From positions 1-64,000 of the forward strand of contig JAFDXR010000005.1 in the NCBI GenBank assembly GCA_018267825.1: a stretch of DNA of 64,000 nt, written 5' to 3'. This document shows positions 52,513 through 60,350 of the stretch, piece by piece; the first letter of the stretch is position 1; every line of letters begins with the position of its first letter. The notes beneath the pieces were generated by a model that saw only the letters and a program-made list of their open reading frames with translations, made no database searches and was not told the DNA's origin. Origin of the DNA: Bacteroidota bacterium. Lineage in GTDB: Bacteria > Bacteroidota > Bacteroidia > B-17B0 > Aurantibacillaceae. Position numbers and translations under genes: made by a program.

Positions 52513-53049
52513 TTATTTTTTTGCTGGTTCTGCCAGGCGGTAAGGCGGCATTTTTTTGACAATGGCCATCACCTGGCCAACTTCATCGGTGCTAAGCCTG
52601 CTTTTTAAATCGTCAATGAGATTGATTTTGTTTTTGTTACTCAGGTAATACTGGTAAGCCATTTGCGATACCTGTACATGATCCTTCAGGGCTCGGAAGA
52701 CGCTATATATTTTATTTTCATCGTCGTCAAAAACTCCCCAGGAATCCATGATGTCTTTTGCAAAGGCCTTGGCACTGGCCTGGGTGAGCATGTACATGGG
52801 TTTATTCAGTTTTTTACCGATGTCCTGCCAGTAGCGAATATCAAAGGCTTTACTTTCAACCAGGCCGACGGAATCCGGTACGAGTTCGCGTTGCAGCTCG
52901 CTGAAAAAAGCCACGGCTTTTTGGTCGCGCGTGGTTCTGTAATGATGGACAGCTGCCACACTTACCCATATTCCGGCTACGAGAATGACTCCCGTTGCAA
53001 CGTAGACCTTTGAGTTAGATCGCGATATTTGAAGTGCTCCGGCATTCAT
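52513..53049 (-). CDS. Single-helix membrane protein with helical domain (178 aa)
   Basis: A 178-aa protein with an N-terminal transmembrane helix (about 15-35) and a soluble all-helical domain. Its C-terminal part, DDDENKIYSVFRALK then YQYYLSNKNKINLIDDLKSRLS, has the periodicity of an annexin-like or similar helical repeat (weak impression). It overlaps the 144-aa gene start/stop by 4 bp. Confidence 0.7.
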   Translation of the reverse strand: MNAGALQISRSNSKVYVATGVILVAGIWVSVAAVHHYRTTRDQKAVAFFSELQRELVPDSVGLVESKAFDIRYWQDIGKKLNKPMYMLTQASAKAFAKDIMDSWGVFDDDENKIYSVFRALKDHVQVSQMAYQYYLSNKNKINLIDDLKSRLSTDEVGQVMAIVKKMPPYRLAEPAKK

Positions 53050-53480
53050 TTCAGTAGTGAAGCCGCCCTCCCTTCCGGCGTTAATTGTGCAAGATCCGAT
53101 GGGCTTGTGTTTTTAGCGACCCGGACAATGGAATACAGAACCACACCGATGATAACCGATAGTATGGCGGGTACTCCATAAGTCAGGACTTTGGTAATTC
53201 CTTTACCAAGACCCATGAGACTGCCACCCAGATCCGCAGCGGATGCCACAGCAGCCGTAGCCAGGTTAGTGACGTCGATGTCATGTTTTTTGAAAAAGGT
53301 ATTGAAGTCCGGACGTGTCGTGCAGGAAGCCACAGAGCCATTCACCTGCCAGGTTTTAAGCCAGATGGTCTTTGCGTTTTCAGAGCCGAACTTTTCCTCC
53401 AGCTTTTTAAAATAGCTGATCCATTCCGAACACTCGGAACTTTTCTCTGGTATAATGATATCCTGGATGACGGTGGACAT
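53046..53480 (-). CDS. Single-helix membrane protein (144 aa)
   Basis: A 144-aa protein. The N-terminal helical domain (about 15-70: WISYFKKLEEKFGSENAKTIWLKTW, with Cys near both ends) is followed by a Gly/Ala-rich stretch, a transmembrane helix (about 100-122) and a short polar tail. No named family. It is co-translated with the 178-aa protein (ATGA overlap). Confidence 0.7.
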   Translation of the reverse strand: MSTVIQDIIIPEKSSECSEWISYFKKLEEKFGSENAKTIWLKTWQVNGSVASCTTRPDFNTFFKKHDIDVTNLATAAVASAADLGGSLMGLGKGITKVLTYGVPAILSVIIGVVLYSIVRVAKNTSPSDLAQLTPEGRAASLLK

Positions 53481-53500
53481 TTTTTATTTGCTTTCGGTTA

Positions 53501-53692
53501 CTACTGTTTTAAAATGGTATCAATGCTTTGTTTTATGTCTGCGGCTTGCATGGCGGGTAAATTCTCCCGGATGAATTGGTCAAGTTTTTTACGGAGCGTG
53601 ACTTCACGCTCCCTTGCCTGGTTTTGGGCAAGGGTCGTGTAGATCTGTCTTCCAATCCAAACACCGGCGGCGAGTATGAGCAGGGTTTTCAT
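53501..53692 (-). CDS. Small single-helix membrane protein (63 aa)
   Basis: A 63-aa protein with an N-terminal transmembrane helix (MKTLLILAAGVWIGRQIYTTL) and a charged amphipathic helix behind it. It overlaps the amidase gene's stop by 4 bp, which makes it a real gene despite its size. The function is unknown, probably a minor virion membrane protein. Confidence 0.65.
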   Translation of the reverse strand: MKTLLILAAGVWIGRQIYTTLAQNQAREREVTLRKKLDQFIRENLPAMQAADIKQSIDTILKQ

Positions 53693-54267
53693 GCTTCGTC
53701 GTCACCTGTGATAGTTGTATCGGTATTGGCTGCAAGCGGCTGTGTGGCCGGTGCCTGTGTTTCTGCTTCTGCCGCTTTTTTATAAATATTCTTTTCAGGA
53801 ATACCAATGGAGCGCAGCCACTCTCCGACATTAAAACTCGGACAGGCTTTGCCATGCGCATTCGGTGCTTCATTGTGACCGAGTACCAAAATTTGCGGGT
53901 GACGTTTGATGGTGTATTTGACATAGAGCTCCATCGTCTCAAGCTGTTCTTTGGTGCGGGTGTCTTTGGGCACTTTGTTCTCTGTGTCCATACCACCGGC
54001 ATAAACAATGTGGCGGGAGTTGCCATTAAGGCCTACAACACCGTTGCTGATTTCCCACTGGTCTACAAAGTCGTCGGTGTTAAAGGGAATAATGTTGACC
54101 AGTTCTCCATCGAGGTAAATCACATCGGCATAACCAGGTCGGTTCCATCCCCGGCCACCCTGGCTCACGGGACTGGTATGCCAGCGGATAATATCATCTT
54201 TACTAACGGGCCTGCCTTCAGGCGTTGCGGTGCAATGCAGCACCAGGTAATTTAATTTGTTGTTCAT
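53689..54267 (-). CDS. N-acetylmuramoyl-L-alanine amidase (T7 lysozyme-like)
   Basis: A 192-aa Amidase_2/PGRP-fold zinc amidase that cuts between the glycan and the stem peptide of peptidoglycan. Zinc ligands are His11 (LVLHCTAT), His131 (GHNEAP) and Cys142 (KACPSF), the H-H-C triad of T7 lysozyme. A Thr/Ala-rich tail (about 160-192) follows, without a membrane helix. It overlaps the 652-aa gene by 4 bp. It is the only soluble hydrolase of three in the operon. Confidence 0.93.
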   Translation of the reverse strand: MNNKLNYLVLHCTATPEGRPVSKDDIIRWHTSPVSQGGRGWNRPGYADVIYLDGELVNIIPFNTDDFVDQWEISNGVVGLNGNSRHIVYAGGMDTENKVPKDTRTKEQLETMELYVKYTIKRHPQILVLGHNEAPNAHGKACPSFNVGEWLRSIGIPEKNIYKKAAEAETQAPATQPLAANTDTTITGDDEA

Positions 54268-56222
54268 GATTTCTGGGTTTTATTGGTTGATTGGTAATTG
54301 GAAAAGGGAAGTATGGAGCGGGTTTCGAACTGGCGGAACCATACAAGGATGCTCACCGTATGCAGGCCTGGTAATTTGAAAAACCAATTCATTTTCCCGT
54401 CGATGATCGTGCCTGCAAGCGCAGTGACTTCGGCCACATTGAGTGTGTTTTGGGGACTGGCGAATTGTTCAAAAGAGATCGGAACGCTATGAACCCTACC
54501 CGTGGGTGTAAATTTGTTGAGGCGAAAGCTGTTTAAGCGTTCCTGGCCGGTAACAACAAATTTTACATGCTCGACAATAGCCGGACTGTTTTTGAGATCC
54601 TCACGGATTTCTGCATAGTCGGGACTGAAACTCAGCAAGCTGCTTTCTTCCAGGTAACCAATGGCATTGATGCTGTTGTTAGCAGTATCGGAGACATAAA
54701 TGAAATTATTAAAGCTGTTGAATGCACCGCCGATATTTTGCCCGCCAAAAGAAAGCCCATCGATCTGGCTGTTATCCGGAAGGATGATGGTGAAGGTATT
54801 ATCCCCGCGGTTCTGTACGTAGAGGTAGTTATTGTAGCTGTTAAAAAAACTGTTGTAAGGTTTATTCCCTGTTGCAAGAGAAGAAAGAATGGTATGACTA
54901 CCTGCCTCGATCTGGTACACCCGGTTGCTGTTTGCAGCCACTGCATACATACAGTTGTTGGAAGGATTGTAAGTAACAGAGACCGGGTATTGTCCAATCC
55001 CTGCGATGGTAGTCAGAAGGGTATTGTCGCTGGAGTAAACAGTGAGGGAATTGCCCAGGGAGTTTGCCACATATACTTCTCCATTGATGGGATTGACACC
55101 CACACCAATGGGGTCATTGCCCGTGGCTAGGGGCGATAGTGCTACTTCGGCGAATGTTTCTGCATCGAAGACACTGACCGTGTCGCTGACCAGGTTAGCC
55201 ACATAAATAAAATGGTTGACCGGATTATAAGCCACTGCAAGGGGTCTTTTCCCGGTGTTGATATAAGCTGCCACATGAAAGGAAAGATCAATGACAGCAA
55301 TGGTGTTGGAAACCGAACATGCCACATACACATAGCCATACTTCTCACTGGTAGGAGTGGTGTTTACAGCAAGGGCTACCGGTGAGGTAAAACCTGGAAA
55401 GGTGGGCTCCAATTGAATGAGTGCAGCAAATTGGTTGTTGCTGTCAATGACGGTGACCGTACCACTGAGCTGATCGGCAATATAGATGCACTGATTGGCA
55501 GGATTGACTGCAATGCCTTGAGGGTAAACGCCACCAGGAATAGTAATACTAGCCGAAACGGTGTGATCCTGCACGTCCTGTGGAAGTGGCGGATTGATGG
55601 ATAGATGTTTACTCGCACCCCAAAGCTGGATATCTTTTTCTTCAGTAGAGTTGTTGCTTAAGGTGATCTGTAATTTGGGAAAATCACGGTAGATGTCAGA
55701 GAATGGATTTGCGGAATAGCTGGTGGTGTCACGGAGTTTATACCTGTTCAGGCTATCCTGGTAAGCAGCCTTGCTAAAATCTTTGGGTAGGGTATTTAAT
55801 TTCTTTTTGCGTTTAGGGTCGTCGTTTGCCACGTCAATCACCCTTTGCATGGTGCCGTAACGTTTTAAGTCTTTCTCGTATGGGGTGTCGAATTTCTCGC
55901 TGGCATTCTTTGCTGGTTCTTTGAGTGGCAATATTTCTTTGATGCGTTTTTTTTGTATGGCATCATCCGCCACATCGATCACTTTACTGCGGGTGCCATA
56001 ACGTTTGAGATCCTTTTTGTAGCGTTCTGTTTTTTCAATTTGTTCCGGCTGGTCATCCAGCTTCAGGATAGTGCGCAGGTTGGAATTGGTCGCTTCAAAA
56101 AATTGATCGTCCGTACCCTCGTAGGTTTTTTCAACCATAGGGCTTTCTGATTTTTTCTTTTCAGAAAAAAACGCTTTGAGTTTTTCAGCCAGGCTGAATC
56201 CTATGTGGGCTGTTCTTCTCAT
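54264..56222 (-). CDS. Jelly-roll-like structural protein with inserted YVTN/NHL beta-propeller
   Basis: A 652-aa protein. Residues 65-170 hold three repeats with the pattern YxKDLKRYGTxxxVIDVAxD (the third degenerate). Residues 184-203 (LQITLSNNSTEEKDIQLWGA) and 530-630 (YAEIREDLKN, SPQNTLNVAEV) align with the 283-aa candidate coat protein. Between them (about 225-525) sit about six beta-propeller blades of the YVTN type (GVYPQGIAVNPANQCIYIAD, RPLAVAYNPVNHFIYVAN). It looks like a coat-type domain carrying a propeller on a loop, suited to a vertex or host-binding role. It overlaps both neighbours by 4 bp. Confidence 0.75.
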   Translation of the reverse strand: MRRTAHIGFSLAEKLKAFFSEKKKSESPMVEKTYEGTDDQFFEATNSNLRTILKLDDQPEQIEKTERYKKDLKRYGTRSKVIDVADDAIQKKRIKEILPLKEPAKNASEKFDTPYEKDLKRYGTMQRVIDVANDDPKRKKKLNTLPKDFSKAAYQDSLNRYKLRDTTSYSANPFSDIYRDFPKLQITLSNNSTEEKDIQLWGASKHLSINPPLPQDVQDHTVSASITIPGGVYPQGIAVNPANQCIYIADQLSGTVTVIDSNNQFAALIQLEPTFPGFTSPVALAVNTTPTSEKYGYVYVACSVSNTIAVIDLSFHVAAYINTGKRPLAVAYNPVNHFIYVANLVSDTVSVFDAETFAEVALSPLATGNDPIGVGVNPINGEVYVANSLGNSLTVYSSDNTLLTTIAGIGQYPVSVTYNPSNNCMYAVAANSNRVYQIEAGSHTILSSLATGNKPYNSFFNSYNNYLYVQNRGDNTFTIILPDNSQIDGLSFGGQNIGGAFNSFNNFIYVSDTANNSINAIGYLEESSLLSFSPDYAEIREDLKNSPAIVEHVKFVVTGQERLNSFRLNKFTPTGRVHSVPISFEQFASPQNTLNVAEVTALAGTIIDGKMNWFFKLPGLHTVSILVWFRQFETRSILPFSNYQSTNKTQKS

Positions 56223-57019
56223 ACCCGGTCATTCATTTTTAAGTTTTCTCTGCCTGAATAGTTGTCGATAAAATCCACGATGTCTTTCACGCGGTTGCTG
56301 TGATTTGGTCCTACGGATTCAGGATGCGAATTGAAAATCTTGGTAGTGGCATACACCGCTTCGGTTCTTGGGAATCCCAGATCGAGATATAATCTCAACC
56401 CATGCAGATCTGCGGGTTTTTCCAGGCGTGTCGGAATCTGAAAATGGTAGCGCTCGTGAAAGAGTACCACCAGTCTCACAGGAATGGTATAACCGACAAA
56501 GGAGGTTTGAGACACCTGGATCCTGCCGGACTTGCGATTGGTACGCGCCGGTGTGACAAGGGCATTACCCCATTCATCTTCAATGATTGGTAAATACTGA
56601 ATTAAAAAATCTCCGTCTTTGCTGTCATAAACCCCTGTCGGCAAGTACCCTGCCTGAAGTGCAAAGTCCTGGGCAAATCCAATGAAGCGGTGAATCTCCG
56701 GTTCCGCCCATACGCTCCTGGCAGGCATTTTTTCCAGTTCGAATTTTTCAAGTTTAAAACTGGCATCATCCCCATAAGCTTTATCGTAAAACTCGATCAT
56801 GAGCTGATCCGGCGAAAGCGGAAAGGGAAGCGTAAATTCCTTGTAGCCACGGTTCCCGGCTTTGAAAAGGTTTTGTGAAAAAGGAATACGCCTGCGGATA
56901 TAGTCTGTATTGGGCTTGGAGGCATCATAACAATTGACACCCAGGGCACAGGGTTCGTAAGCACGGATGCCTACTTTGACTTTGAACTGCTGCTGATGTG
57001 ATGGAATTGGAATGACCAT
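56219..57019 (-). CDS. Zincin-like metallopeptidase-domain protein
   Basis: A 266-aa protein. The N-terminal part (about 1-100) is beta-rich (KFKLEKFELEKM end strand; C2- or jelly-roll-like). The C-terminal part has HERYH (188-192) and then EKPAD (200-204), a layout like the short HExxH...ExxAD zincins of Bacteroidota phages. The strand before it (VRLVVLF) and the helix after it (LHGLRLYLDLGFPRTEAVYA) fit. It could process virion proteins during assembly or act on the host. Active status is inferred from motif only. Confidence 0.7.
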   Translation of the reverse strand: MVIPIPSHQQQFKVKVGIRAYEPCALGVNCYDASKPNTDYIRRRIPFSQNLFKAGNRGYKEFTLPFPLSPDQLMIEFYDKAYGDDASFKLEKFELEKMPARSVWAEPEIHRFIGFAQDFALQAGYLPTGVYDSKDGDFLIQYLPIIEDEWGNALVTPARTNRKSGRIQVSQTSFVGYTIPVRLVVLFHERYHFQIPTRLEKPADLHGLRLYLDLGFPRTEAVYATTKIFNSHPESVGPNHSNRVKDIVDFIDNYSGRENLKMNDRV

Positions 57020-57064
57020 GTTGTTTTTTGTTTGTTTCAGGGTTTTAAAAAAGTATGTGTTGAC

Positions 57065-57562
57065 TTAAGCACTCGCAGGTAAAGCGGCAGGAGCCTGGAT
57101 GACAGGAGGGGCAGGTTTTTTTACCAAGCGGTAAATGCCATACAATACAGCCAGGGTGAGAATGGTTCCACCGCCAAATAGTACGATGGCAGAGATGCCG
57201 AACATTTTTACCGGGTCAGTTCCCTTTCCCTGTCCTTGCTGATCATCTGCACCTTTCCCAAAATCGACCTGGTAATCCGAGGGCGTGTTTGTTTTGAAAT
57301 ACTTGATGACGTTATTGGCTGTGTTGGAAGCACCCTCAATCCCTCCGACTTTATCCAAAAGGGCTTTTGCTTTCTCCTGGAGATGGGCTGGTTTATAAGC
57401 CTGTGCTTCGGCTAAGGTTTTATCGGCGTGGTCTGCTTCTGCTTTGGCATTTGCAGCCTGGTGTTTTTTTGCTTTGCGTTTTGCTTTGAGCTTGTCGAGA
57501 AAGTTATCGTAATCATCTTCGTAGCGCTGCATAATTCGCTGGGCATGTTCGGCTCGTATCAT
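57065..57562 (-). CDS. Single-helix structural protein with YD motif and KPAP tail (165 aa)
   Basis: A 165-aa protein. The N-terminus has RYEDDYDNFLDKLKAKRKAKK (13-33), a shared motif of this operon. A charged, helical middle, one transmembrane helix (about 120-143) and a short tail KKPAPPVIQAPAALP follow. No family is recognised. It is a predicted virion membrane protein. Co-transcribed with its neighbours at 11-50 bp spacing. Confidence 0.72.
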   Translation of the reverse strand: MIRAEHAQRIMQRYEDDYDNFLDKLKAKRKAKKHQAANAKAEADHADKTLAEAQAYKPAHLQEKAKALLDKVGGIEGASNTANNVIKYFKTNTPSDYQVDFGKGADDQQGQGKGTDPVKMFGISAIVLFGGGTILTLAVLYGIYRLVKKPAPPVIQAPAALPASA

Positions 57563-57573
57563 GGTCGTAGTGG

Positions 57574-57801
57574 TTAAAGGATGTATAAGATTCTGAGTTT
57601 GGAAGTGCCTACGGTGTATGGCATGGCCTTGTAGCCCTTGCCCACAAAGGAGTAGCTCTTGGCCTCACCGGGATCAAGCTTGACCCCGTTAAAGGTGGCG
57701 CTGGAGCCAGCAATGTTTTTTACCGAAACAAACAGGGCTCCTTGTGGGGTTGAGCCATCTGCGGTTACTTCCAGTTCAATTGGTTCTGCTAAAATGTCCA
57801 T
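57574..57801 (-). CDS. Small beta-sandwich protein (75 aa)
   Basis: A 75-aa all-beta protein (PIELEVTADGSTPQGALFVSVKN, GVKLDPGEAKSYSF, SKLRILYIL) without Cys, signal or membrane helix. Such small beta domains often form cement, spike-base or minor capsid subunits in viruses (inference). It lies between the 246- and 165-aa membrane proteins. Confidence 0.7.
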   Translation of the reverse strand: MDILAEPIELEVTADGSTPQGALFVSVKNIAGSSATFNGVKLDPGEAKSYSFVGKGYKAMPYTVGTSKLRILYIL

Positions 57802-57839
57802 TGGAGTTTTAAATAGTTTTGCTGAATGAATAATTGGTT

Positions 57840-58580
57840 CTATGCTGCTGTTTTGAAGGGTGGCAGAATTTCTTTTGATTTTTTATCGGAACTGAGCAAA
57901 GCGTAACCTACCAGCAGGAAGGTTATTCCAAGGCAAGTCCAGCCAATCCATGCGCCGCCGCCTGATTTTTTATCCTGGCCGGCTTTGTCGTTTGTTTTGG
58001 TGTCGGGTTTTGTTGTAGGCTCGTCGTATTCGCTTTCATAGTCACTTTCACTTTCTCTTTCAGAGCCTTCAGCACCTTGTTCCGGATTTTCAGGATCCCT
58101 TGTGCGGGGACTTTCTTCAGAACCGCCACCGGCTGCCGATTGGTTGTTGTCTGAAGCGTTATTGGCATCTGGATTAGTAGGGTTATTTACCGCCTGGTTT
58201 TGGTTTGCCTCATCCACGGTTGGAGCATCACTCGTGTTGCTTCTTTCAGGGGACGCAGGATTAACTTCCGGGGAGGCGTTTTCCGCTTCCGGATTTGTGT
58301 TTGTTTCCTGTTCGTTTTGCTGCCAGCCACTTGCTTCTTTTTTCTTGTTTTTGTTAAAGAGGCCGAAGTTTGTTTTGATGAGACTTTTTTTTGTACCGGG
58401 GAATGGTTTTTTCCCGGCTGGCTTTGGTATGAACTTTCCCGGTTTCCTGTTTTGGAACGGGAGTTTTTTTCCGGGTTTCTTTTGCCCTCCTGCTTCATGG
58501 CCTTTGCGTTTGAAGTGGTAATCGTAGCTGGCTTCTTCATATCCGCTATAGTTTTCGTTGAATGTTTCTCCGCTGATCAT
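57840..58580 (-). CDS. Single-helix, mostly disordered structural protein (246 aa)
   Basis: A 246-aa protein. The N-terminal motif ENYSGYEEASYDYHFKRK (about 9-26) is followed by a strongly basic Pro/Lys/Gly-rich stretch (about 27-90). A long acidic, Asn/Glu/Ser-rich disordered part (about 90-205) comes next, and then a transmembrane helix (about 211-229) with a tail SSDKKSKEILPPFKTAA. The basic segment could bind DNA. It is low-complexity, so homology will be hard to see. Confidence 0.68.
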   Translation of the reverse strand: MISGETFNENYSGYEEASYDYHFKRKGHEAGGQKKPGKKLPFQNRKPGKFIPKPAGKKPFPGTKKSLIKTNFGLFNKNKKKEASGWQQNEQETNTNPEAENASPEVNPASPERSNTSDAPTVDEANQNQAVNNPTNPDANNASDNNQSAAGGGSEESPRTRDPENPEQGAEGSERESESDYESEYDEPTTKPDTKTNDKAGQDKKSGGGAWIGWTCLGITFLLVGYALLSSDKKSKEILPPFKTAA

Positions 58581-58604
58581 GGTCTTAAGTTTTTAGTATT
58601 GTTA

Positions 58605-59057
58605 TTAGGCTGCCTGGCCATAAGTGACCGGTAGAGCAGCGGGTTTGTTTCTTAGAACTGCGTAACTCACGCCTGCGATCACGATTACACCAACAATGCC
58701 TGCGACGATCATCATGGTATTATCACCACCAGGTGAAGCTGGAGGTGTGCCACCTCCGGGAGGGATTTGAGCTGCGGTCTGACTGAGTAAAGTGGTCTGT
58801 GTTTTTTTGTCGTCGATCTGTGCCTGTCTCATTTCGTTTTTCAGGCGTCGCTTCTCATTGTTGAGTTCCCGTTTTTCCTGGCGTTCACCACGTCTGTCGG
58901 AGGCACGTTGCCTGCGGTCTGCCTTATCATCTTCCTTTTGCTGTTTCTTTTCGGCGCGTTTTGCCTTGAACTTATCAAAGAGGTTATCGTAACCTTCATC
59001 GTAGTTGGAATAGTTCAGATGGCCATTCAAGCCGAAGTTGTTGCGTAGTAAATTCAT
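58605..59057 (-). CDS. Single-helix structural protein with YD motif and KPA tail (150 aa)
   Basis: A 150-aa protein. The motif NYDEGYDNLFDKFKAKRAEKK (18-38) leads into a highly charged helix (about 38-88), a Pro/Gly linker, a transmembrane helix (about 114-136) and the tail RNKPAALPVTYGQAA. The layout is nearly identical to the 165-aa protein, though the middle regions differ. Predicted virion membrane protein. Confidence 0.72.
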   Translation of the reverse strand: MNLLRNNFGLNGHLNYSNYDEGYDNLFDKFKAKRAEKKQQKEDDKADRRQRASDRRGERQEKRELNNEKRRLKNEMRQAQIDDKKTQTTLLSQTAAQIPPGGGTPPASPGGDNTMMIVAGIVGVIVIAGVSYAVLRNKPAALPVTYGQAA

Positions 59058-59061
59058 GGCG

Positions 59062-59715
59062 TTACACTTTTATGGGTGGAGGTAAAAGAGGCTTTGGTGC
59101 TGGTTTTTTGCTGTAGTACACAAGGGCTGTCAATGCCAGGCCTAACAGAATAAAGAAGGTGACAAGCATCAGGGTTTTGTGTTTTGTTTTGCTGCCCTCA
59201 TTGGCCGCTAACTGGGATTTGTAAGCGTACATGCCTTGCAGGGTGTTTGCGCTGGCCTGGTCTTTGGCTTGTTTGCCTTTGATGCCCTGGCCAATGGCAG
59301 AACCTATGCCGCCAACGGCATTGGCTATTCCTCCCCATAATCCGCCACCACCGCCACCGCCAGAATTATTTTCTGCTCCGGCATCGGCGTCTTTGTTTTT
59401 ATTAAAGAGGGATTTGAAATCAAAGCTGTCGTAGCTGCTGTTCTCAAGGGTGCAATCCAGGATCAGTCCGGTCAGGTCATTGTTAAACTCACTGTTGCAT
59501 TCCGCAATCGCGTCGAGCAGTTTATCAGAGAGTTCTTGTTCAGTGGGTTCTTTGTCAAAACTGACGCTGTAATCTTCCAGGAGTGAGCGGATCTTATCCG
59601 GCTGGTCGGCAATAACGATTCCTATCACCTGGAGCAGAACTTTTGACTTTTCGCTCAAAGTGACTTCAGGCTGAACCTGCTCTTTTGGTTTTTGATTATT
59701 AATGATTCGTACCAT
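59062..59715 (-). CDS. Single-helix structural protein, YD motif and KPAP tail (217 aa)
   Basis: A 217-aa protein. An N-terminal helical module (about 22-88) resembles residues 18-62 of the preceding 175-aa protein (LLEDY/ILEKY then P-T/E and DL). The motif SSYDSFDFKSLFNKNKD (93-109), a Gly-rich segment, a transmembrane helix (about 181-200) and the tail SKKPAPKPLLPPP follow. The ATG at 59715 is chosen; the longer frame from 59787 would run back into the upstream gene with no coding character. Confidence 0.7.
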   Translation of the reverse strand: MVRIINNQKPKEQVQPEVTLSEKSKVLLQVIGIVIADQPDKIRSLLEDYSVSFDKEPTEQELSDKLLDAIAECNSEFNNDLTGLILDCTLENSSYDSFDFKSLFNKNKDADAGAENNSGGGGGGGLWGGIANAVGGIGSAIGQGIKGKQAKDQASANTLQGMYAYKSQLAANEGSKTKHKTLMLVTFFILLGLALTALVYYSKKPAPKPLLPPPIKV

Positions 59716-59726
59716 GCCTGCAATGT

Positions 59727-60254
59727 CTAGCTGAGTGCTCTGCCAATGATGATTCCTGCAAGCACGCCAATGGCTACTTTGAGCCACATGCCGTTTTGCT
59801 GGTCTTCTGTTATTTTCTGAGTTTGTTTTTTACGACGTTTGAGTTCATCCCAAACGGTTTCGACCTGGCTCATAAGAACCTTATCGTCCGGTTTGTCTTT
59901 GGATTGTTTTTTGAGATCGTCGTAGAATTTGGTGAGGTCATCCGCCGAGAGCTCCGAGAGTTTATCGAGCAGATCTTTTGTATCGCCAGAATAGGCACTG
60001 TGGCAACCGCAAAAGTTGCTTTCTTCGCTATTGTGGCCCGTGGCTTCCAGGATGAGTTTTTTCTCAGGATGGATATTGATAAGATCCTGGATAACAGGCT
60101 CTCCTTTTTTACGCACGAGGAGCTTGACTGCTTTAACCAGGTCTTCCGGTTTTTGGGGAGGCTCGTAGCCGTATTTCTCCAGGATGCCAGCTGCGTCTGA
60201 TGGTTTCTGCAAGACGATGTAATCAATCCTGTTTTGCGCTTTTCCTTTGCACAT
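59727..60254 (-). CDS. Tail-anchored helical structural protein (175 aa)
   Basis: A 175-aa protein with an N-terminal helical module (about 18-62, related to that of the 217-aa protein), a Cys/His stretch (FCGCHSAYSG), a charged helix and a C-terminal transmembrane anchor (WLKVAIGVLAGIIIGRALS). No family is recognised. It is the first gene after the terminator behind the candidate coat gene, so its expression depends on read-through or an unseen promoter. Confidence 0.7.
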   Translation of the reverse strand: MCKGKAQNRIDYIVLQKPSDAAGILEKYGYEPPQKPEDLVKAVKLLVRKKGEPVIQDLINIHPEKKLILEATGHNSEESNFCGCHSAYSGDTKDLLDKLSELSADDLTKFYDDLKKQSKDKPDDKVLMSQVETVWDELKRRKKQTQKITEDQQNGMWLKVAIGVLAGIIIGRALS

Positions 60255-60288
60255 GGTCGTTCGAATTAATGGGTGACTAATTGATTTG

Positions 60289-60328
60289 AAAAAAAGCCAG
60301 AGCAGGGTTAGTTCCTGCCCTGGCTTTT
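60289..60328 (-). terminator. Intrinsic terminator directly after the candidate coat gene
   Basis: On the minus strand a 14-bp stem with one mismatch (AAAGCCAG-G-GCAGG / CCTGC-T-CTGGCTTT), a 7-base loop and a run of T follow the stop of the 283-aa gene by 22 bases, inside the operon. It would make the two promoter-proximal genes much more abundant than the rest. Confidence 0.85.
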
Positions 60329-60350
60329 GTTGATCCCTGTTACCAAGGCC

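Noticed and set aside
51920-53049. Annexin-like repeats in the 178-aa and 115-aa proteins as a firm call
   Set aside because: The periodicity is suggestive in the 178-aa protein only and is not strong enough by eye.
53046-57019. Contractile injection system or gene transfer agent
   Set aside because: There is no sheath, tube, baseplate, tape-measure or AAA+ recycling protein. The many single-helix membrane proteins fit a membrane virion better.
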